DNA from: Methylocystis bryophila
GTDB lineage: Bacteria > Pseudomonadota > Alphaproteobacteria > Rhizobiales > Beijerinckiaceae
Reading direction: 5' to 3'
Length of the DNA stretch: 64,000 nucleotides
Assembly: GCF_027925445.1 (NCBI RefSeq)
Contig: NZ_AP027149.1
Location: 4,166,501 to 4,230,500 of the forward strand
The translations under genes and the position numbers were made by a program. The notes under the pieces were generated by a model that worked only from the letters and a program-made list of their open reading frames with translations, was not told where the DNA came from and did no database searches. Shown here piece by piece: positions 8,733 through 16,622 of the stretch (positions within the stretch are counted from its first letter, which is position 1; the number at the start of each line of letters is the position of its first letter).

Positions 8733-9731
8733 ATGCGCGTTGAAGTGGTTGGCGCCGGCGTCGCGGGGCTTACGGTCGCCTATGAGATTGCCCGCCGAGG
8801 ATTAGAGAGCGGCGTTGCTGTCGCGCTCGTCGAGCGCGAGCCGGCTCCCGGCCGCGGCTGCTCACGCTACGCTGGCGGCATGATCGCGCCCTGGTGCGAG
8901 CTCGAGACCGCCGAGCCGATCGTCGCCCAGCTCGGCCAGGAGGCGCTCGATTTCTGGACCACGGACGTTCCGGTCGCGACCACGAATGGGAGCCTCGTCG
9001 TCGCAGCCCCCCGCGAAAGGGCCGAGCTTCTCGACTTTTCGCGCCGAACGGAAAATTTCCAGTCGCTGGACGTCGCAGCGCTCGGCGAGCTTGAGCCCGA
9101 TTTAGCGGAGCGTTTCGACTCCGCCCTTTTCTTCGCGAAGGAGGCGCATCTCGATCCAGCGCTCGCCATGACGGCGCTCGCCGAAAGGCTGGGCGAATTG
9201 CCGAACGTTACGCTCCGCTTCGACGCGTCGCCCTCGGGCGACGCGGATTGGACCGTGGATTGCCGGGGCTTCGCGGCCCGCGACGCGTTCAAGAACCTCC
9301 GCGGCGTCAAGGGCGAAATGCTCGTTCTGCGCACGCGCGAAATCACGCTCTCTCGCCCGGTGCGCATGCTGCACCCGAAGCGCCCGGCCTACGTCGTCCC
9401 GCGCGGTCAAGGACTCTTCATGATCGGCGCGACGATGATCGAGAACGAGGAGCAACCCCGCGTCACCGCGCGTTCCCTCGTGGAGCTCGTCAACACCGCC
9501 TATGCAATCCATCCGGCCTTCGCGGAAGCCGAGATCGTCGAGACGGGCTCGGACCTGCGGCCGGCATTCCCCGATAATCTGCCGCGGCTGACCCGGCGCG
9601 GCAAAACGCTCTATGTAAACGGGCTTTTTCGACACGGCTTTCTCCTCGCCCCCGCGCTGGCGCGCCGCGCCGCGCGCATGCTGCTCGAGGACGCCTGGTT
9701 CGAGGAGATATGCAATGAATATCCGAATTAA
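8733..9731 (+). CDS. thiO: FAD-dependent glycine oxidase ThiO (thiamine synthesis)
   Basis: Oxidises glycine to dehydroglycine (iminoglycine), the C2-N3 donor for the thiazole of thiamine in aerobic bacteria. The 332 residues start with the FAD-binding GAGVAGLTVAYEIA, and include GCSRYAGGMIAPWCE, a DAAO/GlyOx-type segment, and a C-terminal NGLFRHGFLLAPAL characteristic of ThiO. It is the first gene after the TPP riboswitch and overlaps thiS by 17 bases. The set contains no thiH, in keeping with the oxygen-dependent route. Confidence 0.95.
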   Translation: MRVEVVGAGVAGLTVAYEIARRGLESGVAVALVEREPAPGRGCSRYAGGMIAPWCELETAEPIVAQLGQEALDFWTTDVPVATTNGSLVVAAPRERAELLDFSRRTENFQSLDVAALGELEPDLAERFDSALFFAKEAHLDPALAMTALAERLGELPNVTLRFDASPSGDADWTVDCRGFAARDAFKNLRGVKGEMLVLRTREITLSRPVRMLHPKRPAYVVPRGQGLFMIGATMIENEEQPRVTARSLVELVNTAYAIHPAFAEAEIVETGSDLRPAFPDNLPRLTRRGKTLYVNGLFRHGFLLAPALARRAARMLLEDAWFEEICNEYPN

Positions 9732-9912
9732 TGGCGAGATGCGCACGGTTGCGGCCGTCACGCTTGAAGCGCTGCTCGCCGAGCTCGACTATGGCGACGG
9801 GCCTTACGCCACGGCGCTCAATCGCGAATTCGTGCGTAAAGACGCACGCGCCCAGACGAGGCTGAAGGAAGGCGACTGCGTGGAGATCGTCTCGCCCAAG
9901 CAGGGGGGTTAG
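9715..9912 (+). CDS. thiS: Sulfur carrier protein ThiS
   Basis: Ubiquitin-fold carrier whose C-terminal thiocarboxylate donates sulfur to the thiazole. The 65-residue product ends in the required Gly-Gly (SPKQGG), which is adenylylated by ThiF/MoeB (not in the window). The ATG lies inside the end of thiO, and the gene is followed by thiG after six bases. Confidence 0.95.
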   Translation: MNIRINGEMRTVAAVTLEALLAELDYGDGPYATALNREFVRKDARAQTRLKEGDCVEIVSPKQGG

Positions 9913-9918
9913 GACTTC

Positions 9919-10707
9919 TTGGACTCGCTGACGCTCTATGGCGAAAGTTTCTCGTCGCGGCTGTTGCTCGGCACGGCGCGTTATCCTTCGCCCGCCATTC
10001 TTGCGAAGGCGATCGAGGCGTCGCGGGCTGAGATCGTCACTGTCTCGCTACGCCGCGAAGCGGGGCGCGCGCGCGGCGGCGAGACCTTTTGGGAGCTCGT
10101 GCGCGCCTCCGGCGCCCGGGTGCTGCCAAACACCGCGGGCTGCCGCACCGCGAAGGAAGCCATTGTCACCGCGCAAATGGCGCGCGAAGTCTTCGGCACG
10201 GAGTGGATCAAGCTCGAGGTGACGGGCGACGAGGATCTCCTGCAGCCGGAGCCATTCGGCCTCGTCGAAGCTGCGCGCGCGCTTTCGAACGAAGGGTTTC
10301 GCGTCTTCCCCTATACGACGGAGGACCTTTCGGTCGCCGAAAGGCTCCTCGAGGCGGGCTGCCGGGTGCTGATGCCCTGGGCCGCGCCGATCGGCTCAGG
10401 ACGTGGAATCAACAATCTCTTCGGCCTCCGGGCTTTGCGCGCGCGCTTCAAGGACACGCCCCTTATCGTCGATGCGGGGCTCGGCGCCCCCTCCCATGCG
10501 GCGGCGGTCTTGGAGCTTGGCTTCGACGCCGCGCTGCTGAACACGGCCGTGGCGCGCGCTGCGGACCCTGTCGAGATGGCGCGGGCCTTCGCTCTGGCGA
10601 TCGACGCGGGAAGGCGCGCGCATCGGGCCGGGCTCATGACCCCGCGCGACTTCGCGGAAGCGTCAACCCCCGTGCTGGGTCGCGCCTTTGCCGAGGACGG
10701 GGCGTGA
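9919..10707 (+). CDS. thiG: Thiazole synthase
   Basis: Condenses deoxyxylulose 5-phosphate, dehydroglycine and ThiS thiocarboxylate to thiazole phosphate carboxylate. The 262-residue TIM barrel shows GTARYPSP, the catalytic-lysine segment WIKLEVTGD, MPWAAPIGSGRG (phosphate binding) and VDAGLGAPSHA. The best start is TTG at 9919, since the upstream frame closes at thiS; the GGGGGG just before could act as ribosome-binding site. It overlaps thiE by the GTGA at 10704-10707. Confidence 0.96.
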   Translation: MDSLTLYGESFSSRLLLGTARYPSPAILAKAIEASRAEIVTVSLRREAGRARGGETFWELVRASGARVLPNTAGCRTAKEAIVTAQMAREVFGTEWIKLEVTGDEDLLQPEPFGLVEAARALSNEGFRVFPYTTEDLSVAERLLEAGCRVLMPWAAPIGSGRGINNLFGLRALRARFKDTPLIVDAGLGAPSHAAAVLELGFDAALLNTAVARAADPVEMARAFALAIDAGRRAHRAGLMTPRDFAEASTPVLGRAFAEDGA

Positions 10708-11309
10708 AGCTCGATCCTTTTTATCTGATCGTCGATGATGCGCTTTGGCTCGAACGCCTGCTGCCTTTGGGCGTGAAGCTCGTGCAGCTGCGCATCAAGG
10801 ATCGAACCGATGGCGAGTTGCGCGACGCCATTCGCGCATCCTTGCGCCTGTGCGCCCGCCATGGCGCCACGCTCATCGTCAATGACTACTGGCGGCTGGC
10901 GATCGAAGAAGGATGCGATTTCGTGCATCTCGGCCAAGGCGATCTGGACAGCGCGGATCTCGAGGCGATCAGAGCCGCGGGCGTCAGGCTGGGCGTCTCC
11001 ACCCATGACGAAGCGGAGCTCGATAGAGCGCTTGCGCTTTCCCCGAACTATATCGCTCTCGGCCCGATCTATCCGACAGTGCTGAAGGCGATGACCGTTG
11101 CGCCTCAAGGCCTCGCGCGGATCGGCGAATGGAAGGCGAAGCTCGGGGCGATCCCGCTCGTCGCCATTGGCGGGCTGACGCCCGAACGCGCTCAGGCCTG
11201 CTTGAAAGCCGGCGCCGACAGCGCTTGCGTCGTGACCGACGTGCTCCGTCACGCCAATCCCGAAGCACGCGCGCAGCAATGGCTCGCTGCGACGGCGTTG
11301 TTACGATGA
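10704..11309 (+). CDS. thiE: Thiamine phosphate synthase
   Basis: Joins HMP pyrophosphate with the thiazole phosphate to give thiamine monophosphate. The product is 201 residues from the GTG at 10704 (overlapping the thiG stop as GTGA). Visible are VQLRIKDR, LIVNDYWRLA, HLGQGDLD, the GPIYPTVLKAM loop and the phosphate-binding VAIGGLTPERA. It is the last gene of the riboswitch-controlled operon and is followed by a hairpin at 11383-11410. thiC and thiD are not in the window. Confidence 0.95.
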   Translation: MKLDPFYLIVDDALWLERLLPLGVKLVQLRIKDRTDGELRDAIRASLRLCARHGATLIVNDYWRLAIEEGCDFVHLGQGDLDSADLEAIRAAGVRLGVSTHDEAELDRALALSPNYIALGPIYPTVLKAMTVAPQGLARIGEWKAKLGAIPLVAIGGLTPERAQACLKAGADSACVVTDVLRHANPEARAQQWLAATALLR

Positions 11310-11939
11310 GCGGGAAACTTGCGCCGACGCGATCTGTTCGTCTGCGCGGCGCTGAAGAGCGTTTGTCACCAAGAGAAATTAAGGCCCCGCAGCGCTGGGC
11401 TGACGGGGCCGTCACTTTTCGCTCTGTAGCGAAGTTTCTGGAGGTTTGACCAGTGAGTTCCTCATCCGGCGCCGTTAGGCCATGCAGCCAGGTATCGGAT
11501 AGAGGCTAGGTAAGCTCGAATCTGAGAGCCCCACAGACCGGCGTCCCGGACCTCGGGGCTTAGTGTCCCGGCGCGTTCGCGCCTGACCCTACTCAACCCG
11601 GTGGCGTCACGCTCCTCTCGCAGGCGTTGCGAAAGTCCGGCGCTCAAGGGGCGCCGTCGAGGCTGTCCGCGACCCGGTCAGAGGTCCCGCTCGACCGATG
11701 CTCGCCGCCATCCGAGAATGTATCGCATCCACGAGGCGACCGCGAACGAGTAACAGATTGAGCTTTTATGACGATTCGGTCAAGTGAATAATTGACGCAG
11801 CCTGTTGTTGCGCGAGGATTTGTCCGCTCGGGCGTCTTCGGTGTGATAATAAGCTGGCGACGCTATTGTTCGGACCTCGTCGCAGCCGCCGGACCGCGCG
11901 GAGAGTCGAGACCCATCAACCGAAAAGTTGGAGGCAAGC
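11310..11939. other. Gene-free structured stretch between thiE and psiF-like gene
   Basis: About 630 bases with the thiE terminator at its left and no supported protein gene. From about 11455 to 11720 the sequence is rich in self-complementary segments: AGCCCC/GGGGCT around 11540-11574, GGCGC-GTTC-GCGCC near 11576, and CGGCGC/GCGCCG near 11640. This could be a non-coding RNA such as a 6S-type RNA, but I could not match it to a known family. The minus-strand ORF at 11462-11647 has no recognisable domain. Confidence 0.4.
11383..11420 (+). terminator. Rho-independent-like hairpin after thiE
   Basis: A GGCCCCG / CGGGGCC stem (11383-11389 with 11404-11410) encloses a 14-base loop, followed on the plus strand by GTCACTTTTCGC and on the minus strand by TTAATTTCTCTT. 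It is 74 bases after the thiE stop and is likely the operon terminator; the T-tracts are weak on both sides, so it may work in both directions. Confidence 0.6.
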
Positions 11940-12179
11940 ATGAAAACTCTCTGCCTAGCGCTTCTTGCGACGCTCGCCATGAGCTGCGCCCACGCGCAGG
12001 AAGTGAACGACTGCGCCGCCAAGGCGGCGGAGAAGAAGCTCGCAGGGGCTGCGCTCAAGAGCTTCGTGACGAAATGCGAGAAAGACTCTTGCAACGCCGC
12101 CGCGACGGAAAAAAAGCTCGCTGGCGCGGCGCGCACAAGCTTTGTCACGAAATGCGTGAAGGACGCGGCGGCGCACTGA
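11940..12179 (+). CDS. Small exported PsiF-repeat protein
   Basis: A 79-residue periplasmic protein of unknown biochemical role; PsiF in E. coli is induced by phosphate starvation. A signal peptide (residues 1-19, ending AHA) is followed by two almost identical 22-residue PsiF units, Cys25 to Cys46 and Cys51 to Cys72, each with KKLAGAA and SFVTKC. ATG 11940 is preceded by GGAGG at 11930-11934, which decides it over the TTG at 11928. No pho box was recognised. It is monocistronic and ends before a strong hairpin at 12243. Confidence 0.85.
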   Translation: MKTLCLALLATLAMSCAHAQEVNDCAAKAAEKKLAGAALKSFVTKCEKDSCNAAATEKKLAGAARTSFVTKCVKDAAAH

Positions 12180-12242
12180 CCGCAGATCGGTATCGCGCCC
12201 TTTTCTGACGCTCCCCAACACGCGCGAGCAGACTCCCGTAAA

Positions 12243-12285
12243 CCTGCGCCACAGGTCGACGGCTTGTGGCGCAGGCGTCATTTAA
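12243..12285 (+). terminator. Hairpin after psiF-like gene
   Basis: An 11-bp perfect stem (CCTGCGCCACA at 12243-12253 with TGTGGCGCAGG at 12265-12275) with an 11-base loop, followed by CGTCATTTAAT. The T-tract is short, but position and stem strength fit termination of the psiF-like transcript. Confidence 0.6.
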
Positions 12286-12353
12286 TAGCGGCGTCGCCGC
12301 CGTGAGAAATATTCCCCGCAACGGCGCCTTCAGGCGCGTCCGAGGAGCAAAGC

Positions 12354-13127
12354 ATGACCTTTAAGACGATCGAGATCGAACGCCACGGACGGGCGGCGCT
12401 GATACGCTTAAATCGCCCAGAAGCGCTGAATGCTCTGAACAGCGAGCTCATCGCCGAGCTCGACAGTGCATTGAGCGATTTCGAAAGCGATCCGGAAATC
12501 GGTTGCGTGGTCCTCACCGGCTCGGAAAAAGCCTTTGCCGCCGGCGCAGACATAAAGGAAATGCGAGACAAGAATTTTGCGGAGGCGTTGCTAGAGAATT
12601 TCCTCGGTCGCTGGGACACCGTGGCTCGCGCCCGCAAGCCGATCATCGCCGCGGTTTCAGGCTTCGCTCTCGGCGGCGGCTGTGAGCTGGCGATGATGTG
12701 CGACTTCATTTTGGCGTCGGAGTCGGCGCAGTTTGGCCAGCCCGAAATCAAGCTCGGCGTCATGCCCGGCGCGGGCGGCACACAACGTCTGACTCGCGCG
12801 GTGGGCAAGGCGAAGGCGATGGATCTGTGTCTCACGGGCCGCATGATGGACGCTCAGGAAGCCGAACGCGCAGGCCTCGTCGCGCGCGTCCTGCCGGCGG
12901 CGGAGCTTCTGCCCGAAGCGATCAAGACCTCGCAACGCATCGCGGCAATGTCCGCGCCGGCCGTGCTTTCGGTCAAGGAAGCCGTGAATCGAGCCTTCGA
13001 AACCTCGCTTGCGGAGGGTGTCCGGTTCGAGCGCCGGGCCTTCCACGCCTTGTTCGCGACGCATGATCAAAAGGAAGGAATGGCCGCATTCATCGAGAAA
13101 CGCCCGCCGCAGTTCCAGAACCGTTAA
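12354..13127 (+). CDS. Enoyl-CoA hydratase (crotonase family)
   Basis: Predicted to hydrate trans-2-enoyl-CoA to 3-hydroxyacyl-CoA. The 257 residues match short-chain hydratases (FadB1/EchA8-like). The oxyanion-hole loop AFAAGADIKEM (60-70) and GGGC at about 107-110 are present, as are both catalytic glutamates at Glu111 (GCELAM) and Glu131 (GQPEIKLG). It stands alone; no other beta-oxidation gene adjoins it, so chain-length preference cannot be inferred. Adenine-rich spacing with GAGGAGC upstream serves as ribosome-binding site. Confidence 0.92.
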   Translation: MTFKTIEIERHGRAALIRLNRPEALNALNSELIAELDSALSDFESDPEIGCVVLTGSEKAFAAGADIKEMRDKNFAEALLENFLGRWDTVARARKPIIAAVSGFALGGGCELAMMCDFILASESAQFGQPEIKLGVMPGAGGTQRLTRAVGKAKAMDLCLTGRMMDAQEAERAGLVARVLPAAELLPEAIKTSQRIAAMSAPAVLSVKEAVNRAFETSLAEGVRFERRAFHALFATHDQKEGMAAFIEKRPPQFQNR

Positions 13128-13257
13128 GGGCCAGCTTTCGCGCGGACTGGTTAACCTTTGTAACTAAAACGTTTTTAGCGTTTACGCGGCGGCGCGCGAT
13201 GGGGACCCGATCCAACCCCACCTACCCTTGACCGCAAATTCGTGCTGGAAAGTTTCC

Positions 13258-14250
13258 GTGAGACCTGATTCGCGCCCGCTCCTCTCCATCGTCGCGCCGC
13301 TCTACAATGAGGAGCGCAATTTGCGCCCGTTGGTTTTGCGTCTCGTTCCCGTGTTGGAGGGGCTCGGATTACCGTTTGAGGCGCTTTTTGTCGATGACGG
13401 GTCGACCGACGGCACGCTCGAGGCGCTGCGAGAGCTCTGCGCCGCCGACCCACGCTTGAAGGCCATCTCCTTCAGTCGGAACTTTGGAAAGGAAATCGCG
13501 ATCGCGGCGGGCCTCGACCACGCGCGGGGCGCAGCGGTGGTCGTGATGGACTCCGATCTCCAGCATCCCCCGGAGATTATTCCCCTCTTCGTAGAAAAAT
13601 GGCGAGCGGGATATGAAAACGTCTACGGAGAACGCGTCGACCGGGCGTCGGATCCGCGGATTCGGGTCGCGCTAACGAGAATCTTCTACACGCTGATCGA
13701 CCACATCGGAGACGTCGTGATGCCAGCGGGCGCAGGCGACTTCCGATTGCTCGACCGCAAGGCTGTCGACGCGCTTTGCGCCATGCGCGAACGCGCTCGC
13801 TTCAACAAGGGGCTGTTTGCTTGGATCGGCTTCAAGACGATCGGCGTGCCCTTTATGGTTGAGCAGCGCGCGCATGGCGCTTCCACGTTCAACTTCGCCC
13901 GCCTGCTTCGGTTTGCGCTCGACGGGGTGATGTCCTTTTCCTCAATTCCCCTGCGGATGTGGACTTTTTTCGGCCTGCTGATTTCCGGCTGCGCCCTGGC
14001 GATGGCCGCCTGGTTCTTCTTCAAGACGATGATCCTCGGGGTCGACACGCCCGGATTCGCAACCTTGATCGTGTCGATCGCCTTCTTCTCGGGCGTGCAG
14101 TTGATCTCGCTCGGCGTGATCGGCGAGTATATCGGTCGCATCTTTTCGGAAGTGAAGGGCAGACCGCTCTATCTCGTGGCCGAGCGTATCGGGAGCCACA
14201 ATCAAGGCGGGCCCCTGCAGCCGGCGCAAGGTCCAAACGACACCCCATGA
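13258..14250 (+). CDS. Family 2 glycosyltransferase with C-terminal membrane anchor (GtrB/DPM1-like)
   Basis: Predicted to transfer a sugar from a nucleotide sugar to undecaprenyl phosphate on the cytoplasmic membrane face. The GT-A domain shows VAPLYNEE, DDGSTDGT (46-53) and the metal-binding DSDLQHPPE (98-106), plus the family QRAHGASTF. Two membrane segments lie near residues 235-300. GTG 13258 gives a 330-residue protein with a good N-terminus; the TTG at 13228 is an alternative. It overlaps murJ by ATGA, suggesting a cell-envelope role. The exact sugar is unknown. Confidence 0.88.
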   Translation: MRPDSRPLLSIVAPLYNEERNLRPLVLRLVPVLEGLGLPFEALFVDDGSTDGTLEALRELCAADPRLKAISFSRNFGKEIAIAAGLDHARGAAVVVMDSDLQHPPEIIPLFVEKWRAGYENVYGERVDRASDPRIRVALTRIFYTLIDHIGDVVMPAGAGDFRLLDRKAVDALCAMRERARFNKGLFAWIGFKTIGVPFMVEQRAHGASTFNFARLLRFALDGVMSFSSIPLRMWTFFGLLISGCALAMAAWFFFKTMILGVDTPGFATLIVSIAFFSGVQLISLGVIGEYIGRIFSEVKGRPLYLVAERIGSHNQGGPLQPAQGPNDTP

Positions 14251-15794
14251 TTCGCAATCTCGTCTCCGTTGGCGGCTTCACGCTTCTTTCACGCGTGACC
14301 GGCTTTCTCAGCCAGATGGTTCAAGCCGCGGTGCTCGGCGCGACAGAGATTTCCGACGCCTTCATCATCGCGCAAAGGCTACCGAGCAGCTTTCGCAGCA
14401 TTTTCGGCGAAGGCGCGTTCAACACCGCTTACGTCCCCTGCTACTCGGAGGCGCTCGAGCATGAGGGCGCTGAAAGCGCCAAGGAGTTCGCCTCTCAAGT
14501 CTTCTCGCTGCTGCTCGCGAGCCAAGCCTTGATATTGATCCTCGCCTGGATTTTCACGCCGCAGCTCGTCGCGGTCATGGCGCCCGGATTGAGCGACCGG
14601 CCCGAAAAATTTGCGATCACGGTCATGCTGACGCGCATCGCATTCCCTTATCTCGCCTGCATGGTGCTCTTCACGCTGCACCAAGGCACGCTCAACGCGC
14701 ATGGATATTTCGCCCTCCCGGCCTTTGCGCCGAGCCTCATGAACATAGGGGTCATGCTGGGTCTCGGCATTGGCCTCTTCTTCCTGAACTCGGCAGTCGC
14801 CGCGACCCTCGGCTTTGTCCTTTCCGGCTTCGCCCAGCTCGGCCTCCTCATGTGGTCGGCGCATCGGCATGGGCTTCTGGAGCGAATTGCGCCTGTGCGT
14901 TGGAGACGCGTGCGGGAATTCCTCCTGAGGCTGGGTCCGGCGGTCATCGGCTCCGCGAGCGGACAGATCGCGATCTTCGTCGACACGATCCTCGCGTCCA
15001 TGCTCCCCGACGGCGTGGTGTCGTCGATCCAATATGCCGACCGACTCTACCAGCTTCCCAACGGCCTCATCGGCGTCGCGGCCGGAACTGTATTATTGCC
15101 CGAAATGAGCCGGCGCCTCGCCGCCGGCGACGAAGCAGGCGCCAAGCGCGCGCAAAATGCGACCATGGCGCTCACCATTATGGCGGCCTTCCCTTTCTTC
15201 GTGGCGTTTATCAGCCTGCCGGAAGTGATCGTCGCAGGGATCTACATGCACGGAAAATTCGGGGTCGCGGCGACATACGCTTCGGCTGACGTGCTTGCAG
15301 CTTACGGAGGGGGACTCCCCGCCCTGGTGCTTGTCGCATCTGCGAAAGCAAGCTTTCAGGCGAGAGGCGACACGCGCACGCCCATGCTGATCGCGCTCGC
15401 GGCGCTCGCCGTCAATATCGCGCTGAAAGTCGCTCTTATCCATCCGATGGGGGCGCCGGGGCTTGCGATCGCGACGGCGATCGGCCTCTGGATCAACCTC
15501 GGCGCGCTTATCGGCATAGCGATGTCGCGCGGGATCATGCGGTTTGACGCGCTGTTTGCAAAGTCTCTGCTCGCCACTGGCGCGGCTTCTGCGTCGCTGA
15601 TCATCGCAGCGCAACTGTGTCGCGGACCTGCGCTGGATCTCGGGCGCGCCTTTGGACCCCTTGCCAATCTCGTCGCGCTTATCGCGCTGTCGATCCTCGG
15701 AGGCCTCGTCTACTTTGGCGTGCTCATCGGGCTTCTCCGGCTGCTGGGCGTCCGGCTCTCCGCTCTGCGCGGCGCGGATCCGGGCATGAGATGA
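14247..15794 (+). CDS. murJ: Lipid II flippase MurJ
   Basis: MOP-superfamily membrane protein that translocates lipid II across the cytoplasmic membrane for peptidoglycan synthesis. At 515 residues with about 14 predicted helices it fits MurJ, and the N-terminus shows TLLSRVTGF, GATEISDAFIIAQRLPSSFRSI and FGEGAFNTAYVP. ATG 14247 overlaps the stop of the glycosyltransferase as ATGA, so the two are coupled. MurJ usually neighbours glnD or tlyA rather than a GtrB-like gene, so this pairing is slightly unusual. Confidence 0.95.
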   Translation: MIRNLVSVGGFTLLSRVTGFLSQMVQAAVLGATEISDAFIIAQRLPSSFRSIFGEGAFNTAYVPCYSEALEHEGAESAKEFASQVFSLLLASQALILILAWIFTPQLVAVMAPGLSDRPEKFAITVMLTRIAFPYLACMVLFTLHQGTLNAHGYFALPAFAPSLMNIGVMLGLGIGLFFLNSAVAATLGFVLSGFAQLGLLMWSAHRHGLLERIAPVRWRRVREFLLRLGPAVIGSASGQIAIFVDTILASMLPDGVVSSIQYADRLYQLPNGLIGVAAGTVLLPEMSRRLAAGDEAGAKRAQNATMALTIMAAFPFFVAFISLPEVIVAGIYMHGKFGVAATYASADVLAAYGGGLPALVLVASAKASFQARGDTRTPMLIALAALAVNIALKVALIHPMGAPGLAIATAIGLWINLGALIGIAMSRGIMRFDALFAKSLLATGAASASLIIAAQLCRGPALDLGRAFGPLANLVALIALSILGGLVYFGVLIGLLRLLGVRLSALRGADPGMR

Positions 15795-15818
15795 GGTAGG
15801 GGCGCCGGTTTACGGCCT

Positions 15819-16448
15819 TCAGCGAGCTTGCGCGACGCCGCTGGGCTTGGGCTTCTCTTCCGAGCCTTTCGCCTGACCCGAGACGACGGATACGCCTGCA
15901 TCCTTTTCAGCGGCGGCAAGAGCCTCGGGTGTGCCGGAAAGAAAAGCGGCGAGGTCTTCGGCGCTTCGATCTACGAAGGCTGCGAGAGATTTGTCGTCGA
16001 CGGCGTCCCAAGGGTTCGCCTCCGTCTTCAACGCGGTCTCGTCCATCAGACGCTGCACACGGCGCCCCTGACGATCGTAGACGTCGAGCACACAGGCAAG
16101 GCGCGCCCCGCCGGGCGCCGGCAAGGTGGTCAAATAGCCTCGAATCCGGTAGTGAGCCGCTTCGGTCTTGGCAAGCGCCACGTCCCGGGACTGCACGGCT
16201 TTGTCGAATTGCTCCCGAAACCTTTCCGAAACGGTCTCGGACGGCCCGTCGAGGCTCGCAAAGGCGAGGCTCGCGCCTCGCGGGCTGACGCCGGCTCTGG
16301 CCTCGGGCCGAACATGCGGAGCGCTGGCGACGAGCGATCGGTCGCCCCGGTCCGGCAATGTGTCGAGGCAGCCGCTAAGCAGCGAAGCCACGAAAGCGAT
16401 CTCAATTCCCAGCAGCGACCGGCGCCTAGCTTCCGTCTTGATCGACAA
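15819..16448 (-). CDS. Predicted lipoprotein, function unknown
   Basis: A 209-residue product with an N-terminal basic stretch, a hydrophobic segment and a lipobox LLSGC at about residues 23-27, so it is probably lipid-anchored to a membrane. The mature part has no domain I recognise; it contains a mixed alpha/beta segment (YRIRGYLTTLPAPGG, VLDVYDRQGRRVQRL) that resembles small periplasmic lipoproteins found in Hyphomicrobiales. It is divergent from aroA and convergent with murJ. Confidence 0.75.
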   Translation of the reverse strand: MSIKTEARRRSLLGIEIAFVASLLSGCLDTLPDRGDRSLVASAPHVRPEARAGVSPRGASLAFASLDGPSETVSERFREQFDKAVQSRDVALAKTEAAHYRIRGYLTTLPAPGGARLACVLDVYDRQGRRVQRLMDETALKTEANPWDAVDDKSLAAFVDRSAEDLAAFLSGTPEALAAAEKDAGVSVVSGQAKGSEEKPKPSGVAQAR

Positions 16449-16568
16449 GCTCCCTCCAGGAAAAGCGCGGTGAGGCTGTGACGGTCACGATAGACTGGAC
16501 GGCGCGCGTGGTCAAAACGACGTCCCGGAAGCCCGTCCGCAAGAAAGACTTGCGCGCGCGCCATTTAT

Positions 16569-16602
16569 GGAAAAAACAGATGAGCCCGCTTGTTTAGCGG
16601 GC
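16569..16602 (-). terminator. Terminator-like hairpin pointing leftward in the aroA leader
   Basis: A GCCCGC/GCGGGC stem (16584-16589 with 16597-16602) with a 7-base loop is followed on the minus strand by TCATCTGTTTTTTCC, a good T-tract. No minus-strand gene ends here, so its role is unclear: it may stop antisense transcription or act in the aroA 5' leader. Confidence 0.5.
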
Positions 16603-16622
16603 CGCTAGGGAGGATCCCGACG

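Noticed and set aside
11462..11647. Minus-strand 61-residue ORF in the structured stretch
   Set aside because: No motif, high arginine content typical of shadow frames in GC-rich DNA, and the region looks structural.
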